Positions 15,200 through 21,951 of a stretch of DNA of 22,011 nt are shown here, piece after piece. Each line of letters opens with the position of its first letter. The first letter of the stretch is position 1. Made by a program: the position numbers and the translations under genes. The notes beneath the pieces are model-generated. The model did not search any database. It was not told where the DNA came from and saw only the letters and a list, made by a program, of their open reading frames with translations. The DNA is from an uncultured bacterium (GTDB lineage: Bacteria > Bacillota_I > Bacilli_A > RF39 > UBA660): positions 1-22,011 of the forward strand of contig CAJMSU010000023.1 in NCBI GenBank assembly GCA_905216155.1. The letters are read 5' to 3'.

Positions 15200-15536
15200 A
15201 TATAAATAAGCCATGTTCTGTTCCTAAATAAATAGGCGACAAACATTTATCTACCGTCTAAACGGTTCCTAACTCAGTTCAATTCCTTTGTTAGAACTCC
15301 CCTACCAAATTTGGGTTTCTCGCTCATGGGGTTTACCTCGTTTCACTTTTCAGTTTCCCAAAAATTCGTCACTGTGGCACTTTCAAGACTAGACCAGATT
15401 AAAGGTCATCATCTGCCGTTAGAATAAATCTACCCTAGGTTATTTTTTCCCTAGGCATGAACACTACAATCATCTCAGACTGTGCGAGCATGGACTTTCC
15501 TCTAATATCTTAAAGATACCAGCGTTTGTCTATATA
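15200..15536 (-). ncRNA. rnpB: RNase P RNA (bacterial type B)
   Basis: The catalytic RNA of RNase P, which trims tRNA 5' leaders. On the minus strand the conserved blocks appear in order: AGAGGAAAGUCCAUGCUCGC near the 5' end, GUAGUGUUCAUGCCUAGGG, CUUGAAAGUGCCACAGUGACG, GGUAAACCCC, GAGCGAGAAACCC with AAAUUUGGUAGGGG, and AACAUGGCUUA close to the 3' end. The layout after GGUAGGGG follows the Bacillus (type B) RNA. At about 337 nt it is shorter than the 401 nt of B. subtilis. The closing P1 helix is AT-rich (AAUAUA with UAUAUU), so the ends are approximate. The 5' end abuts or slightly overlaps the gpsB stop codon. No strong terminator follows before rodZ. Confidence 0.95.
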
Positions 15537-15875
15537 TTAATTGTCTTTATTACTTATACCATATACCATTTTTTCAAGTTGAGAAAGACGTTTCAAAATA
15601 TCAACATTTGTAACTTCAGGCATATCAGCACTATTTCTCACAACTTCCATATTAACTTTAGAATTTCTAAGCTCTTGTTTCAAATTCATAATTTCTCCAA
15701 GTAAATCAGCCTTTTCTTTTTCTAAATTATTAATAATATTTAGGAATTGTTCATAATCTCCAATAATAATATCAAGAAATTGATCAACTTCCTTCAAACG
15801 ATATCCTCTAGTATCAATTTTGAATTCCTTCTCCAAAATATCTTGAGGCATAAGTGTAATTTTATTTTGATACAT
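15537..15875 (-). CDS. gpsB: Cell-division protein GpsB (DivIVA-like)
   Basis: A 112-residue coiled-coil protein, close to the ~98 of Bacillus GpsB. Residues 10-70 are the DivIVA-like membrane-binding and coiled-coil part (DILEKEFKIDTRGYRLKEVDQFLD as DILEKEFK, TRGYR, VDQFLD). The C-terminal VDILKRLSQLEKMVYG (91-106) is the conserved GpsB trimerisation segment. GpsB couples cell-wall synthases, particularly class A PBPs, to division; the ponA partner lies divergently about 890 bp away. The ATG has GGTGATA upstream. The promoter is a near-consensus site in the upstream gap. Its stop codon is immediately followed by rnpB, as in Bacillus. Confidence 0.95.
   Translation of the reverse strand: MYQNKITLMPQDILEKEFKIDTRGYRLKEVDQFLDIIIGDYEQFLNIINNLEKEKADLLGEIMNLKQELRNSKVNMEVVRNSADMPEVTNVDILKRLSQLEKMVYGISNKDN
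15553..15561 (-). promoter_or_regulatory. Possible rnpB promoter inside the end of gpsB
   Basis: The minus strand reads TGGTATAAG (15561-15553), an extended -10 about 17-20 nt ahead of the RNase P RNA. No -35 with correct spacing is seen (TTGAAA is 13 nt away). The alternative is processing of rnpB from a gpsB transcript. Confidence 0.35.
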
Positions 15876-15900
15876 ATTATCACCAATCCCTTACAGTAAT

Positions 15901-15929
15901 ATTATTGCATTAAAGAATTTATTTGTCAA
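15901..15929 (-). promoter_or_regulatory. gpsB promoter
   Basis: Minus strand TTGACA (15929-15924), 17-nt spacer, AATAAT with extended TG (TGCAATAAT, -10 at 15906-15901). The perfect -35 contains the TGA stop of the 35-codon ORF upstream. Confidence 0.8.
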
Positions 15930-16033
15930 TTATTAAAAACTCTATTTATATAAGATATTTTATTACCTATACTAGCATTTCTAGTATTATCTATCATAGT
16001 ATTAATAAGTCTAATTATTTCTAAATTATTCAT
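15926..16033 (-). CDS. Possible 35-residue small protein upstream of gpsB
   Basis: An open frame of 35 codons, starting MNNLEIIRLINTMIDNTR and ending NRVFNN, with stop TGA at 15926. It has a good ribosome site, AGGTGATTTTT before the ATG, of the same GGTGAT type used by ffh, ftsY and gpsB. The product is hydrophilic, Asn/Ile-rich and could form one amphipathic helix (residues 3-18). I do not recognise it. The 317-nt gap between gpsB and recU contains only this ORF and promoters. It could also be a chance frame in AT-rich DNA; the ribosome site is the main argument for it. Confidence 0.4.
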   Translation of the reverse strand: MNNLEIIRLINTMIDNTRNASIGNKISYINRVFNN

Positions 16034-16147
16034 AAAAATCACCTGATAATATAATAATCTAAAAATAAGCAAAAATCATAAATTCGACAATACTAGTTAT
16101 TTTTTTTAAAACCAATTAAAAATAATCTAACATTTTTTCGTAAATTA

Positions 16148-16176
16148 TAGAAATAAGTTAAATTTTATAGTATAAT
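16148..16176 (+). promoter_or_regulatory. recU-ponA promoter
   Basis: TAGAAA (16148-16153), 17-nt spacer, TATAAT (16171-16176), only 16 nt before the recU ATG, so the leader is very short. TATAGTATAAT is shared with the rnjA promoter. Confidence 0.65.
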
Positions 16177-16192
16177 ATAGAAAGGTGAGAAG

Positions 16193-16762
16193 ATGAATTA
16201 TCCTGATGGAATAAAAAAGAAAAAAAATGTTTCTGAAATATCCTATAAAAATAGAGGTATGACATTGGAACATGATTTAAATGAAGCTAATAAATATTAT
16301 AGACAAATAGATAAAGCTTATATTTATAAGAAACCAACACCCATAAAAATAACAAAGGTTGATTATCCATCTAGAAATAAAGCAGTAATTAAAGAAGCGT
16401 TTTTTGAACTACCTTCTACTACTGACTATAATGGAATATATAAAGGTTATTATATAGATTTTGAAGCTAAAGAAACAAAAAACAAGACTTCATTTCCTCT
16501 ATCAAATATTCATAAACACCAAATTGAGCACATTAGAAATATATATAATCATAAAGGAATTGTATTTTTAATAGTTAGATTTACAAGTTTAGATAAAACA
16601 TTTCTTTTAATGGGAAAAGATTTTCTAGAATTTATTAACAATAATAAAAGAAAATCAATTCCTATAGAAGTATTTAATGAAAAAGGATACATAGTAAAAG
16701 AAAAAATCCAACCTAGATTAGACTATTTAGATATAATTGATAAAATTATTGGAGGTATATAA
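16193..16762 (+). CDS. recU: Holliday junction resolvase RecU
   Basis: A 189-residue RecU, slightly short of the usual ~200. It cleaves four-way DNA junctions made during recombination and aids chromosome segregation. Diagnostic runs are NRGMTLEHDLNEAN (20-33), the active-site Asp78 in TTDYNGIY, and Glu91 and Lys93 in DFEAKET, followed by FPLSNIHKHQIEHI (101-114). This is the nuclease fold of the family with all acidic residues present. The ATG follows AAAGGTGAGAAG. It is the first gene of a pair with ponA, whose ribosome site (GGAGGT) is formed by the last glycine codons of recU, so the two are tightly coupled. The same recU-ponA pairing is known in Bacillus, there in a divergent neighbourhood to dnaD-nth. 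Confidence 0.96.
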   Translation: MNYPDGIKKKKNVSEISYKNRGMTLEHDLNEANKYYRQIDKAYIYKKPTPIKITKVDYPSRNKAVIKEAFFELPSTTDYNGIYKGYYIDFEAKETKNKTSFPLSNIHKHQIEHIRNIYNHKGIVFLIVRFTSLDKTFLLMGKDFLEFINNNKRKSIPIEVFNEKGYIVKEKIQPRLDYLDIIDKIIGGI

Positions 16763-16763
16763 A

Positions 16764-19400
16764 ATGGCAAAAAAAGAAATAAAAGGAAGAAAACCTAATA
16801 CTACAAAAAAAACAGGAAATTATAAAACCAATACTAGCAGAAAGAGGAAAAAACAAAATGAAAATATGATGATAGCATGTTGGATAGCATTTGTACTAAT
16901 ATTGCTACTATGTTTTCTAAAATTAGGATTAATGTTTACAATATTTACAGCAATAGGTATTGGTATAATAGTATGGGTTGCAAATTTATTAAAAAAATAT
17001 CAAAATGATAAGAAAAAGAAAAAAGTAATAAATATAATATTAATAATTATTCTAGCTTTAGGAATCTTAGGATTAACCTTATTATCTATATTTTTAATAT
17101 ATATAACAATAAGTGCTCCAAAATTTGATACATCAAAACTTAATACTAGTGAAGTAACAATAATATATGATAAAGATGAAAGAGAAATTGCAAAACTAGG
17201 ATCAGAAATGCGTGAAAAAGTAACCTATGATGAATTACCACAAATATTAGTAGATGCCATAGTTGCAACTGAAGATTCTAGATTTTTCCAACATAATGGT
17301 TTTGATGCACCAAGATTTTTAAAAGCAACAGTTGGTCAATTAGCAGGACGCTCATCTGCTGGTGGAGCATCAACACTATCAATGCAAGTTATTAAAAATA
17401 GTTTTACATCAACTGAAGCAAGTGGAATAAAAGGAATTATTCGTAAGTTTACTGATATATACTTAGCAGTATTTAAACTTGAAAAGAAATATAGTAAAGA
17501 AGAAATATTAGAATTTTATGTAAATAATCACTTTCTTGGTGGAAATATATATGGTGTTGAAGAAGCATCAGAAGCATATTTTGGTAAAAGGGTTAGTGAA
17601 CTTAATTTAAGTGAAGCATCTATTTTAGCTGGAATGTTTAAATCTCCTAACTTCTATAGACCTAACGTAAATCCCAAAAATGCAACTGCAAGAAGAAAAA
17701 CAGTTCTATACTTAATGAGAAAACATGGTTATATAACTGCTGATGAAGAAAAAGCTGCAAATGCAATTCCTGTAGACTCACTTACTGCTGATGAAGAAAA
17801 AGTTCAAACTAATGAATATCAAGGATATATAGATACAGTAGTAGATGAAGTAAAAGATAAATATAAAGTAAATGCTTATACTACTCCACTTTTAATCTAT
17901 ACAAATATGGACAGAACTAAACAAGATGGTGTAAATAAAGTATTAAAAGGTGAAACATATAATTGGATTAATGATAAAGTTCAAACTGGTGTATCAGTTC
18001 TTGATTCACAAACAGGTAAAATAGTAGCAATTGGTAATGGTCGCAATAGAAGTGGTGCTAATAGTTACAACTATGCAACACAAATTAAAAGGCAACCAGG
18101 ATCTACTGCAAAACCACTATTTGATTACGGGCCTGGTATAGAATACAACAACTGGTCAACATATGGATATCAAGATGGTGATGATAATTATAAATTATTC
18201 GATGATTCACCATATCAATATTCAAATGGTAAATCAATTAATAACTGGGACCGTGGTTATTATGGAGCAATCACTCTTAGAAGAGCATTATCTACATCAC
18301 GTAATATCCCAGCCTTAAAAGCATTCCAAAAAGTAAACAACTCAAAAATAATTGAATTTGTTACAGGTCTTGGAATAGAACCAGAAATATCAAATGGAAA
18401 AATTCATGAAGCTCATTCAATTGGAGCCTTCACTGGAGTATCACCACTACAAATGAGTGCTGCTTATGCTGCTTTCTCAAATGGTGGATACTATAATGAA
18501 CCATATTCAGTTAGTAAAATAGTATTTAGAGATAATGGTACAACACAAGAACATAAAGCAAACAAAAAACAAGTTATGTCAGATGCAACAGCATTTATGA
18601 TATCAAGTGTACTACAAGATGTATCCCTAACAGGAGGAACACCAAATAATGTGGCTTGTAAAACAGGTACAACAAACTACGATTCTACAACTATGGAGAA
18701 GAAAAATCTACCAAATGATGCTATTCGTGATTCATGGGTAATTGGATATTCAACAAAAACAGTTATTGGTATGTGGTATGGATATGACTTTATTGATAGA
18801 GAATACTGTTTAAGAAACATTCCTGCTACAGTACAAAAAGATAAACTATTCCTAGCACTAGTAAAATCAGGAGCTATGGAATCAAATAGAGAATCATTTA
18901 AACAACCATCAAGCGTTGTAAAAGCTGCCATCTCTACTGGCGGAAATACTGGAAACGTTGTTTATGAATATTTCAAAAAAGGACACGAACCAAAAAATAC
19001 AGTACAAGAAGAAACAAAACTTGCAAAACCTGCAAACTTCAACGTTTCATATAATGAAACAACTGGAGAAGTAACACTATCATGGTCTGCAGTATCACCT
19101 GGAGAAAATGCTGATAGTAGTTATGGAACGTTTGGATATAACTTATATTTAGGATCTACACTTATAACATTTACAGATAAAACAAGTTATACATATAAAA
19201 TAAAATCAGGAGAAAATCCATATGGTACATATAAAGTAATTGCAACATACAAGAGTTACTCTGGAGTACAAAGTGATGCAGCAACATATACATTAAAAGA
19301 AAAAGCAAAACCAACACCTACTCCAACACCATCACCTTCTCCAAGCGATGAACCATCACCTTCTCCTACTCCAAGTCCTGATGAATCAGTAACTGGATAA
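16764..19400 (+). CDS. ponA: Class A penicillin-binding protein (PBP1A-type) with FN3 domain
   Basis: An 878-residue bifunctional peptidoglycan synthase. I start it at the ATG at 16764, which has GGAGGT eight bases upstream; an upstream frame extension is unsupported. The cytoplasmic N-terminus is Lys-rich (1-32). Hydrophobic segments lie at about 37-53, 55-75 and 89-116, where most class A PBPs have one. The glycosyltransferase domain shows ATEDSRFF with catalytic Glu170, GGASTLSMQ (200-208) and EEASEAYFGK. The transpeptidase domain has STAK (Ser447, Lys450), SRN (512-514) and KTGTT (633-637). A fibronectin III-like domain follows (about 755-844), then a Pro/Thr/Ser/Glu tail (848-878), probably wall-spanning. 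Cotranscribed with recU. Partner of GpsB in Bacillota. Confidence 0.96.
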   Translation: MAKKEIKGRKPNTTKKTGNYKTNTSRKRKKQNENMMIACWIAFVLILLLCFLKLGLMFTIFTAIGIGIIVWVANLLKKYQNDKKKKKVINIILIIILALGILGLTLLSIFLIYITISAPKFDTSKLNTSEVTIIYDKDEREIAKLGSEMREKVTYDELPQILVDAIVATEDSRFFQHNGFDAPRFLKATVGQLAGRSSAGGASTLSMQVIKNSFTSTEASGIKGIIRKFTDIYLAVFKLEKKYSKEEILEFYVNNHFLGGNIYGVEEASEAYFGKRVSELNLSEASILAGMFKSPNFYRPNVNPKNATARRKTVLYLMRKHGYITADEEKAANAIPVDSLTADEEKVQTNEYQGYIDTVVDEVKDKYKVNAYTTPLLIYTNMDRTKQDGVNKVLKGETYNWINDKVQTGVSVLDSQTGKIVAIGNGRNRSGANSYNYATQIKRQPGSTAKPLFDYGPGIEYNNWSTYGYQDGDDNYKLFDDSPYQYSNGKSINNWDRGYYGAITLRRALSTSRNIPALKAFQKVNNSKIIEFVTGLGIEPEISNGKIHEAHSIGAFTGVSPLQMSAAYAAFSNGGYYNEPYSVSKIVFRDNGTTQEHKANKKQVMSDATAFMISSVLQDVSLTGGTPNNVACKTGTTNYDSTTMEKKNLPNDAIRDSWVIGYSTKTVIGMWYGYDFIDREYCLRNIPATVQKDKLFLALVKSGAMESNRESFKQPSSVVKAAISTGGNTGNVVYEYFKKGHEPKNTVQEETKLAKPANFNVSYNETTGEVTLSWSAVSPGENADSSYGTFGYNLYLGSTLITFTDKTSYTYKIKSGENPYGTYKVIATYKSYSGVQSDAATYTLKEKAKPTPTPTPSPSPSDEPSPSPTPSPDESVTG

Positions 19401-19436
19401 ATAAAAACTTCTAGATTTTTTCTAGAAGTTTTTATT
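19400..19436. terminator. Bidirectional terminator shared by ponA and nth
   Basis: A perfect 16-bp hairpin: 19400-19415 pairs with 19421-19436 around five T. Beyond the right arm the plus strand continues TTTATTTC; beyond the left arm the minus strand reads TTTATCC after an in-stem T5. The nth stop TAG (19424-19422) is in one arm and the final A of the ponA stop in the other. Confidence 0.9.
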
Positions 19437-20048
19437 TTTATTTCTACACATATCTTTTAATTTACAATTACAACATTCAGGTTTAACAGCTTTACAATAA
19501 TATCTACCAAAAAGCACCATTTGTAAATGAAGCCTTGCCCATTTATCTTTAGGAAACTTTTTCATAAGTTTCTGTTCTACTTTATAAACATCATCATTTA
19601 AATAAGCAAGTCTTAATCTTTTAGAGACTCTTTCAACATGAGTATCAACAGCAATTGCCGGTTCATTATAAAGCTCTCCTAAAAAAACATTAACAGTCTT
19701 TCTTCCAACACCAGGAAAACTTTCCAATATTTTTCTATCTCTTGGTACAACACCATCATATTTATCCACTAATAAAGTAGCTATATTCTTAATATAAGAA
19801 GCTTTTTTTCTAAAAGAACCAACAGGTCTAATAATAGACTCTAACTCCCCAAGATCAGCATTTTTTAACTCCCCAAGGCTTTTATATCTATCAAATATTA
19901 AAGGAGTTACACTATTAACCCTTTTATCAGTACATTGAGCACTAAGTACTATAGCCATCAATAAACTATAATCATTAAAATATATAAGTTCACATTTAGG
20001 ATCAGGAAAAAGTTCATCTAAATATTTAACAATTATATCACTCTTCAT
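19422..20048 (-). CDS. nth: Endonuclease III
   Basis: A 208-residue base-excision-repair glycosylase/AP lyase, normal length (about 210-220), removing oxidised pyrimidines. The helix-hairpin-helix LESFPGVGRKTVN (108-120) holds catalytic Lys117, VDTHVERVSKRL holds catalytic Asp135, and the 4Fe-4S cluster ligands are Cys185, Cys192, Cys195 and Cys201 (C-x6-C-x2-C-x5-C). It overlaps the end of dnaD by 11 bp; there is no separate ribosome site, so translation probably depends on ribosomes finishing dnaD. The ATG at 20048 is chosen over the adjacent TTG. dnaD-nth is also the Bacillus order. Confidence 0.97.
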   Translation of the reverse strand: MKSDIIVKYLDELFPDPKCELIYFNDYSLLMAIVLSAQCTDKRVNSVTPLIFDRYKSLGELKNADLGELESIIRPVGSFRKKASYIKNIATLLVDKYDGVVPRDRKILESFPGVGRKTVNVFLGELYNEPAIAVDTHVERVSKRLRLAYLNDDVYKVEQKLMKKFPKDKWARLHLQMVLFGRYYCKAVKPECCNCKLKDMCRNKNKNF

Positions 20049-20709
20049 CAAACCAATCCCAATCTACCATATCTAATAAATCATCATCCACAACTTCATC
20101 TTTTTTCTTAGCATTTCTCTTTTTCCTATTATTTTCTACATCCTTAACTGTTTTAATACCATTTTTACCCCATTCATAAAGTATTTTATCTATATATCTA
20201 AGATTAGATACCCCATTAAAAGTAGCTTCCTTAATAGCCTCTTTTATTAAGTCCTCACTCATATTATTATCAAGCCAAGCCTTAATTATCTCATATTCAA
20301 TAGGACTAAGCGTTCTACCAAATTCCTTCTCAATAATAGAAAAAATATCTGAATCAACACTACTACTATTATTAGCTTCCCCAATAGTAATTAAAGATAA
20401 TTTTTTATAAAAATCATCAAGTATAACAACCTCTTCCATTAATCCTTTATCATTTTTTAAAACCTCAACCCTAATTAACCTCTTATCAGTAAGAGAAGAA
20501 ATATAATTCATAACAGTAGAAAGATCAATATTTAAATCACTTGAAAACTTATTGGGATCAAATAAATATTTATTACCTAAATTATATAAATACATCAAAA
20601 AAACAAATTCTTCCAAAGTAACATTTAAATCTTTATATCTCTTAAAAAAATACATTGGTACTACAATATTACCATCACTAAATATTTCTACTAAACAAGA
20701 ACTCTTCAT
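20038..20709 (-). CDS. dnaD: DnaD-family replication initiation protein
   Basis: A 223-residue DnaD protein (Bacillus about 232). DnaD helps load the DnaC helicase at oriC and at stalled forks. Residues 1-95 form a winged-helix-like N-terminal domain. Residues about 130-190 are the DnaD/DnaB_2 C-terminal domain, with LSPIEYEIIKAWLDNN and SNLRYIDKILYEWGKNGI (the conserved Y-x-x-x-I-x-x-x-W pattern). The end is Lys-rich then acidic (DDDLLDMVDWDWFDEE). The ATG has GGAGATGA upstream. It uses a UGA stop. Its -35 element falls inside the terminator of cca. Confidence 0.93.
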   Translation of the reverse strand: MKSSCLVEIFSDGNIVVPMYFFKRYKDLNVTLEEFVFLMYLYNLGNKYLFDPNKFSSDLNIDLSTVMNYISSLTDKRLIRVEVLKNDKGLMEEVVILDDFYKKLSLITIGEANNSSSVDSDIFSIIEKEFGRTLSPIEYEIIKAWLDNNMSEDLIKEAIKEATFNGVSNLRYIDKILYEWGKNGIKTVKDVENNRKKRNAKKKDEVVDDDLLDMVDWDWFDEE

Positions 20710-20738
20710 TAAATCATCTCCATTAGTGGCTTTATTTT

Positions 20739-20767
20739 ATCATAAATTACAAAAAAAAGATAGTCTA
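20739..20767 (-). promoter_or_regulatory. dnaD promoter overlapping the cca stop and terminator
   Basis: Minus strand TAGACT (20767-20762), 17-nt spacer, TATGAT (20744-20739). The TAG of the -35 is the cca stop codon, and the T-tract of the cca terminator is the spacer. Confidence 0.5.
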
Positions 20768-20772
20768 ACTAT
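20751..20772 (-). terminator. Probable cca terminator with stop codon in the loop
   Basis: On the minus strand ATAGT (20772-20768) pairs with ACTAT (20764-20760) around the stop codon TAG, followed by eight T (20758-20751). The stem is short, so read-through into dnaD is likely. Confidence 0.55.
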
Positions 20773-21856
20773 ACTTACTTAAAATGTAAGAGACTATTTT
20801 TTCTTTCTTATTTTCAAGCCTTTTATATAAAATTTCAATTATTATATCATCATAAATATCTTTTAAATATTCCCCAGGTTCCCTATTTAATACATCCATA
20901 ATATCCTGACTAGTTATATCTAAATCACTCTTACTTTTAATAACTAATTCATTATATGCTTTAGTAATATCTTTTTTATCAATACCCTTAATATCACCAG
21001 CAACACTATTAACATATAAATCATATTTATATAAAACATAAGGATCCAAATTATTATACTTAAAAGCTTCCCTTATTTTAGTAATTAACTCCTTCTCATT
21101 ACTAGTAAATGGATATATATCACCTACATCTAAAACACTCCAAATACCTATTAAACTATCAGTAGATGTAACTTTATCTAAATTATTTAGTTCAAGTTCA
21201 ACATCAAGTCCAAAATCAAGAAGTAAACTAATACCTTTCTTAGCATTACTGCTAACAAATATTTTTTCTAACTCCTCTTTTTTTCTATTATAAGATAATG
21301 TCTTTAAAAGATGTTTATTCTTATGAATAGAATTAACAACACAACTATCTAAATTAAAATCTAAAATAGTTGCAAATCTAATAGCTCTAAGAATTCTCAA
21401 AGCATCTTGACTAAGTTTTAAATCACTATCTCCTACAGTTCTAATAATTCTATTATCTAAATCATCTCTTCCATGTAACAAATCAATTATTTCTCCATTA
21501 GAATCCATACATATAGTATTAATAGTAAAATCTCTTCTTAATAAATCTTGGTATAAATCGTCTATATATTTAACTTCCATAGGATGTCTATTATCAGAAT
21601 AATTAATTTCCATTCTAAAAGTAGTAATCTCAAATCTTATATTATTTTTAAAAACTATAACAGAACCATAATCTTCATTAGGTAAAAGTGAGTCCTCAAA
21701 TATTTCTTTTAATTCCATAGGAGTAGCATCAGTAGTAATATCTATATCCTTAGACTCAATACCTAAAAGATAATCCCTAACAAAACCACCTACTATATAG
21801 GCCTTATATCCATAATCTTCTATTTCTTTTAAAAGTTTCAAAGCAACTTCCTTCAT
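20765..21856 (-). CDS. cca: CCA-adding tRNA nucleotidyltransferase
   Basis: A 363-residue class II nucleotidyltransferase, adding or repairing the 3' CCA of tRNAs. The head domain has GGFVRDYLLG (23-32) and the metal-binding DID (Asp37, Asp39). RRDFTIN (107-113) and DALRILRAIRFA (151-162) are the neck motifs that select CTP and ATP. The C-terminal body is somewhat short compared with the usual ~400. I use the ATG at 21856, with GGGTGA six bases upstream; a GTG three codons earlier lies within that site. A poly(A) polymerase is a possible confusion, but the motifs and Bacillota context favour CCA addition. Transcribed from its own promoter, with dnaD and nth following on the same strand. Confidence 0.93.
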   Translation of the reverse strand: MKEVALKLLKEIEDYGYKAYIVGGFVRDYLLGIESKDIDITTDATPMELKEIFEDSLLPNEDYGSVIVFKNNIRFEITTFRMEINYSDNRHPMEVKYIDDLYQDLLRRDFTINTICMDSNGEIIDLLHGRDDLDNRIIRTVGDSDLKLSQDALRILRAIRFATILDFNLDSCVVNSIHKNKHLLKTLSYNRKKEELEKIFVSSNAKKGISLLLDFGLDVELELNNLDKVTSTDSLIGIWSVLDVGDIYPFTSNEKELITKIREAFKYNNLDPYVLYKYDLYVNSVAGDIKGIDKKDITKAYNELVIKSKSDLDITSQDIMDVLNREPGEYLKDIYDDIIIEILYKRLENKKEKIVSYILSKYS

Positions 21857-21873
21857 TAACTTCACCCATATAT

Positions 21874-21903
21874 ATTATAGCATGTATCTATTTTAAAAAA
21901 CAA
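21874..21903 (-). promoter_or_regulatory. cca promoter
   Basis: Minus strand TTGTTT (21903-21898), 18-nt spacer, TATAAT with extended TG (TGCTATAAT; -10 at 21879-21874). The -35 starts inside the T-tract of the preceding terminator. Confidence 0.65.
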
Positions 21904-21933
21904 AAAAGTCATAAACATTTATCCATTTATGAC
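21902..21933 (-). terminator. Terminator of the gene entering from the right edge
   Basis: On the minus strand GTCATAAA (21933-21926) pairs perfectly with TTTATGAC (21915-21908), 10-nt loop, then six T (21907-21902). Confidence 0.85.
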
Positions 21934-21951
21934 TATATTTTACACTAATGA

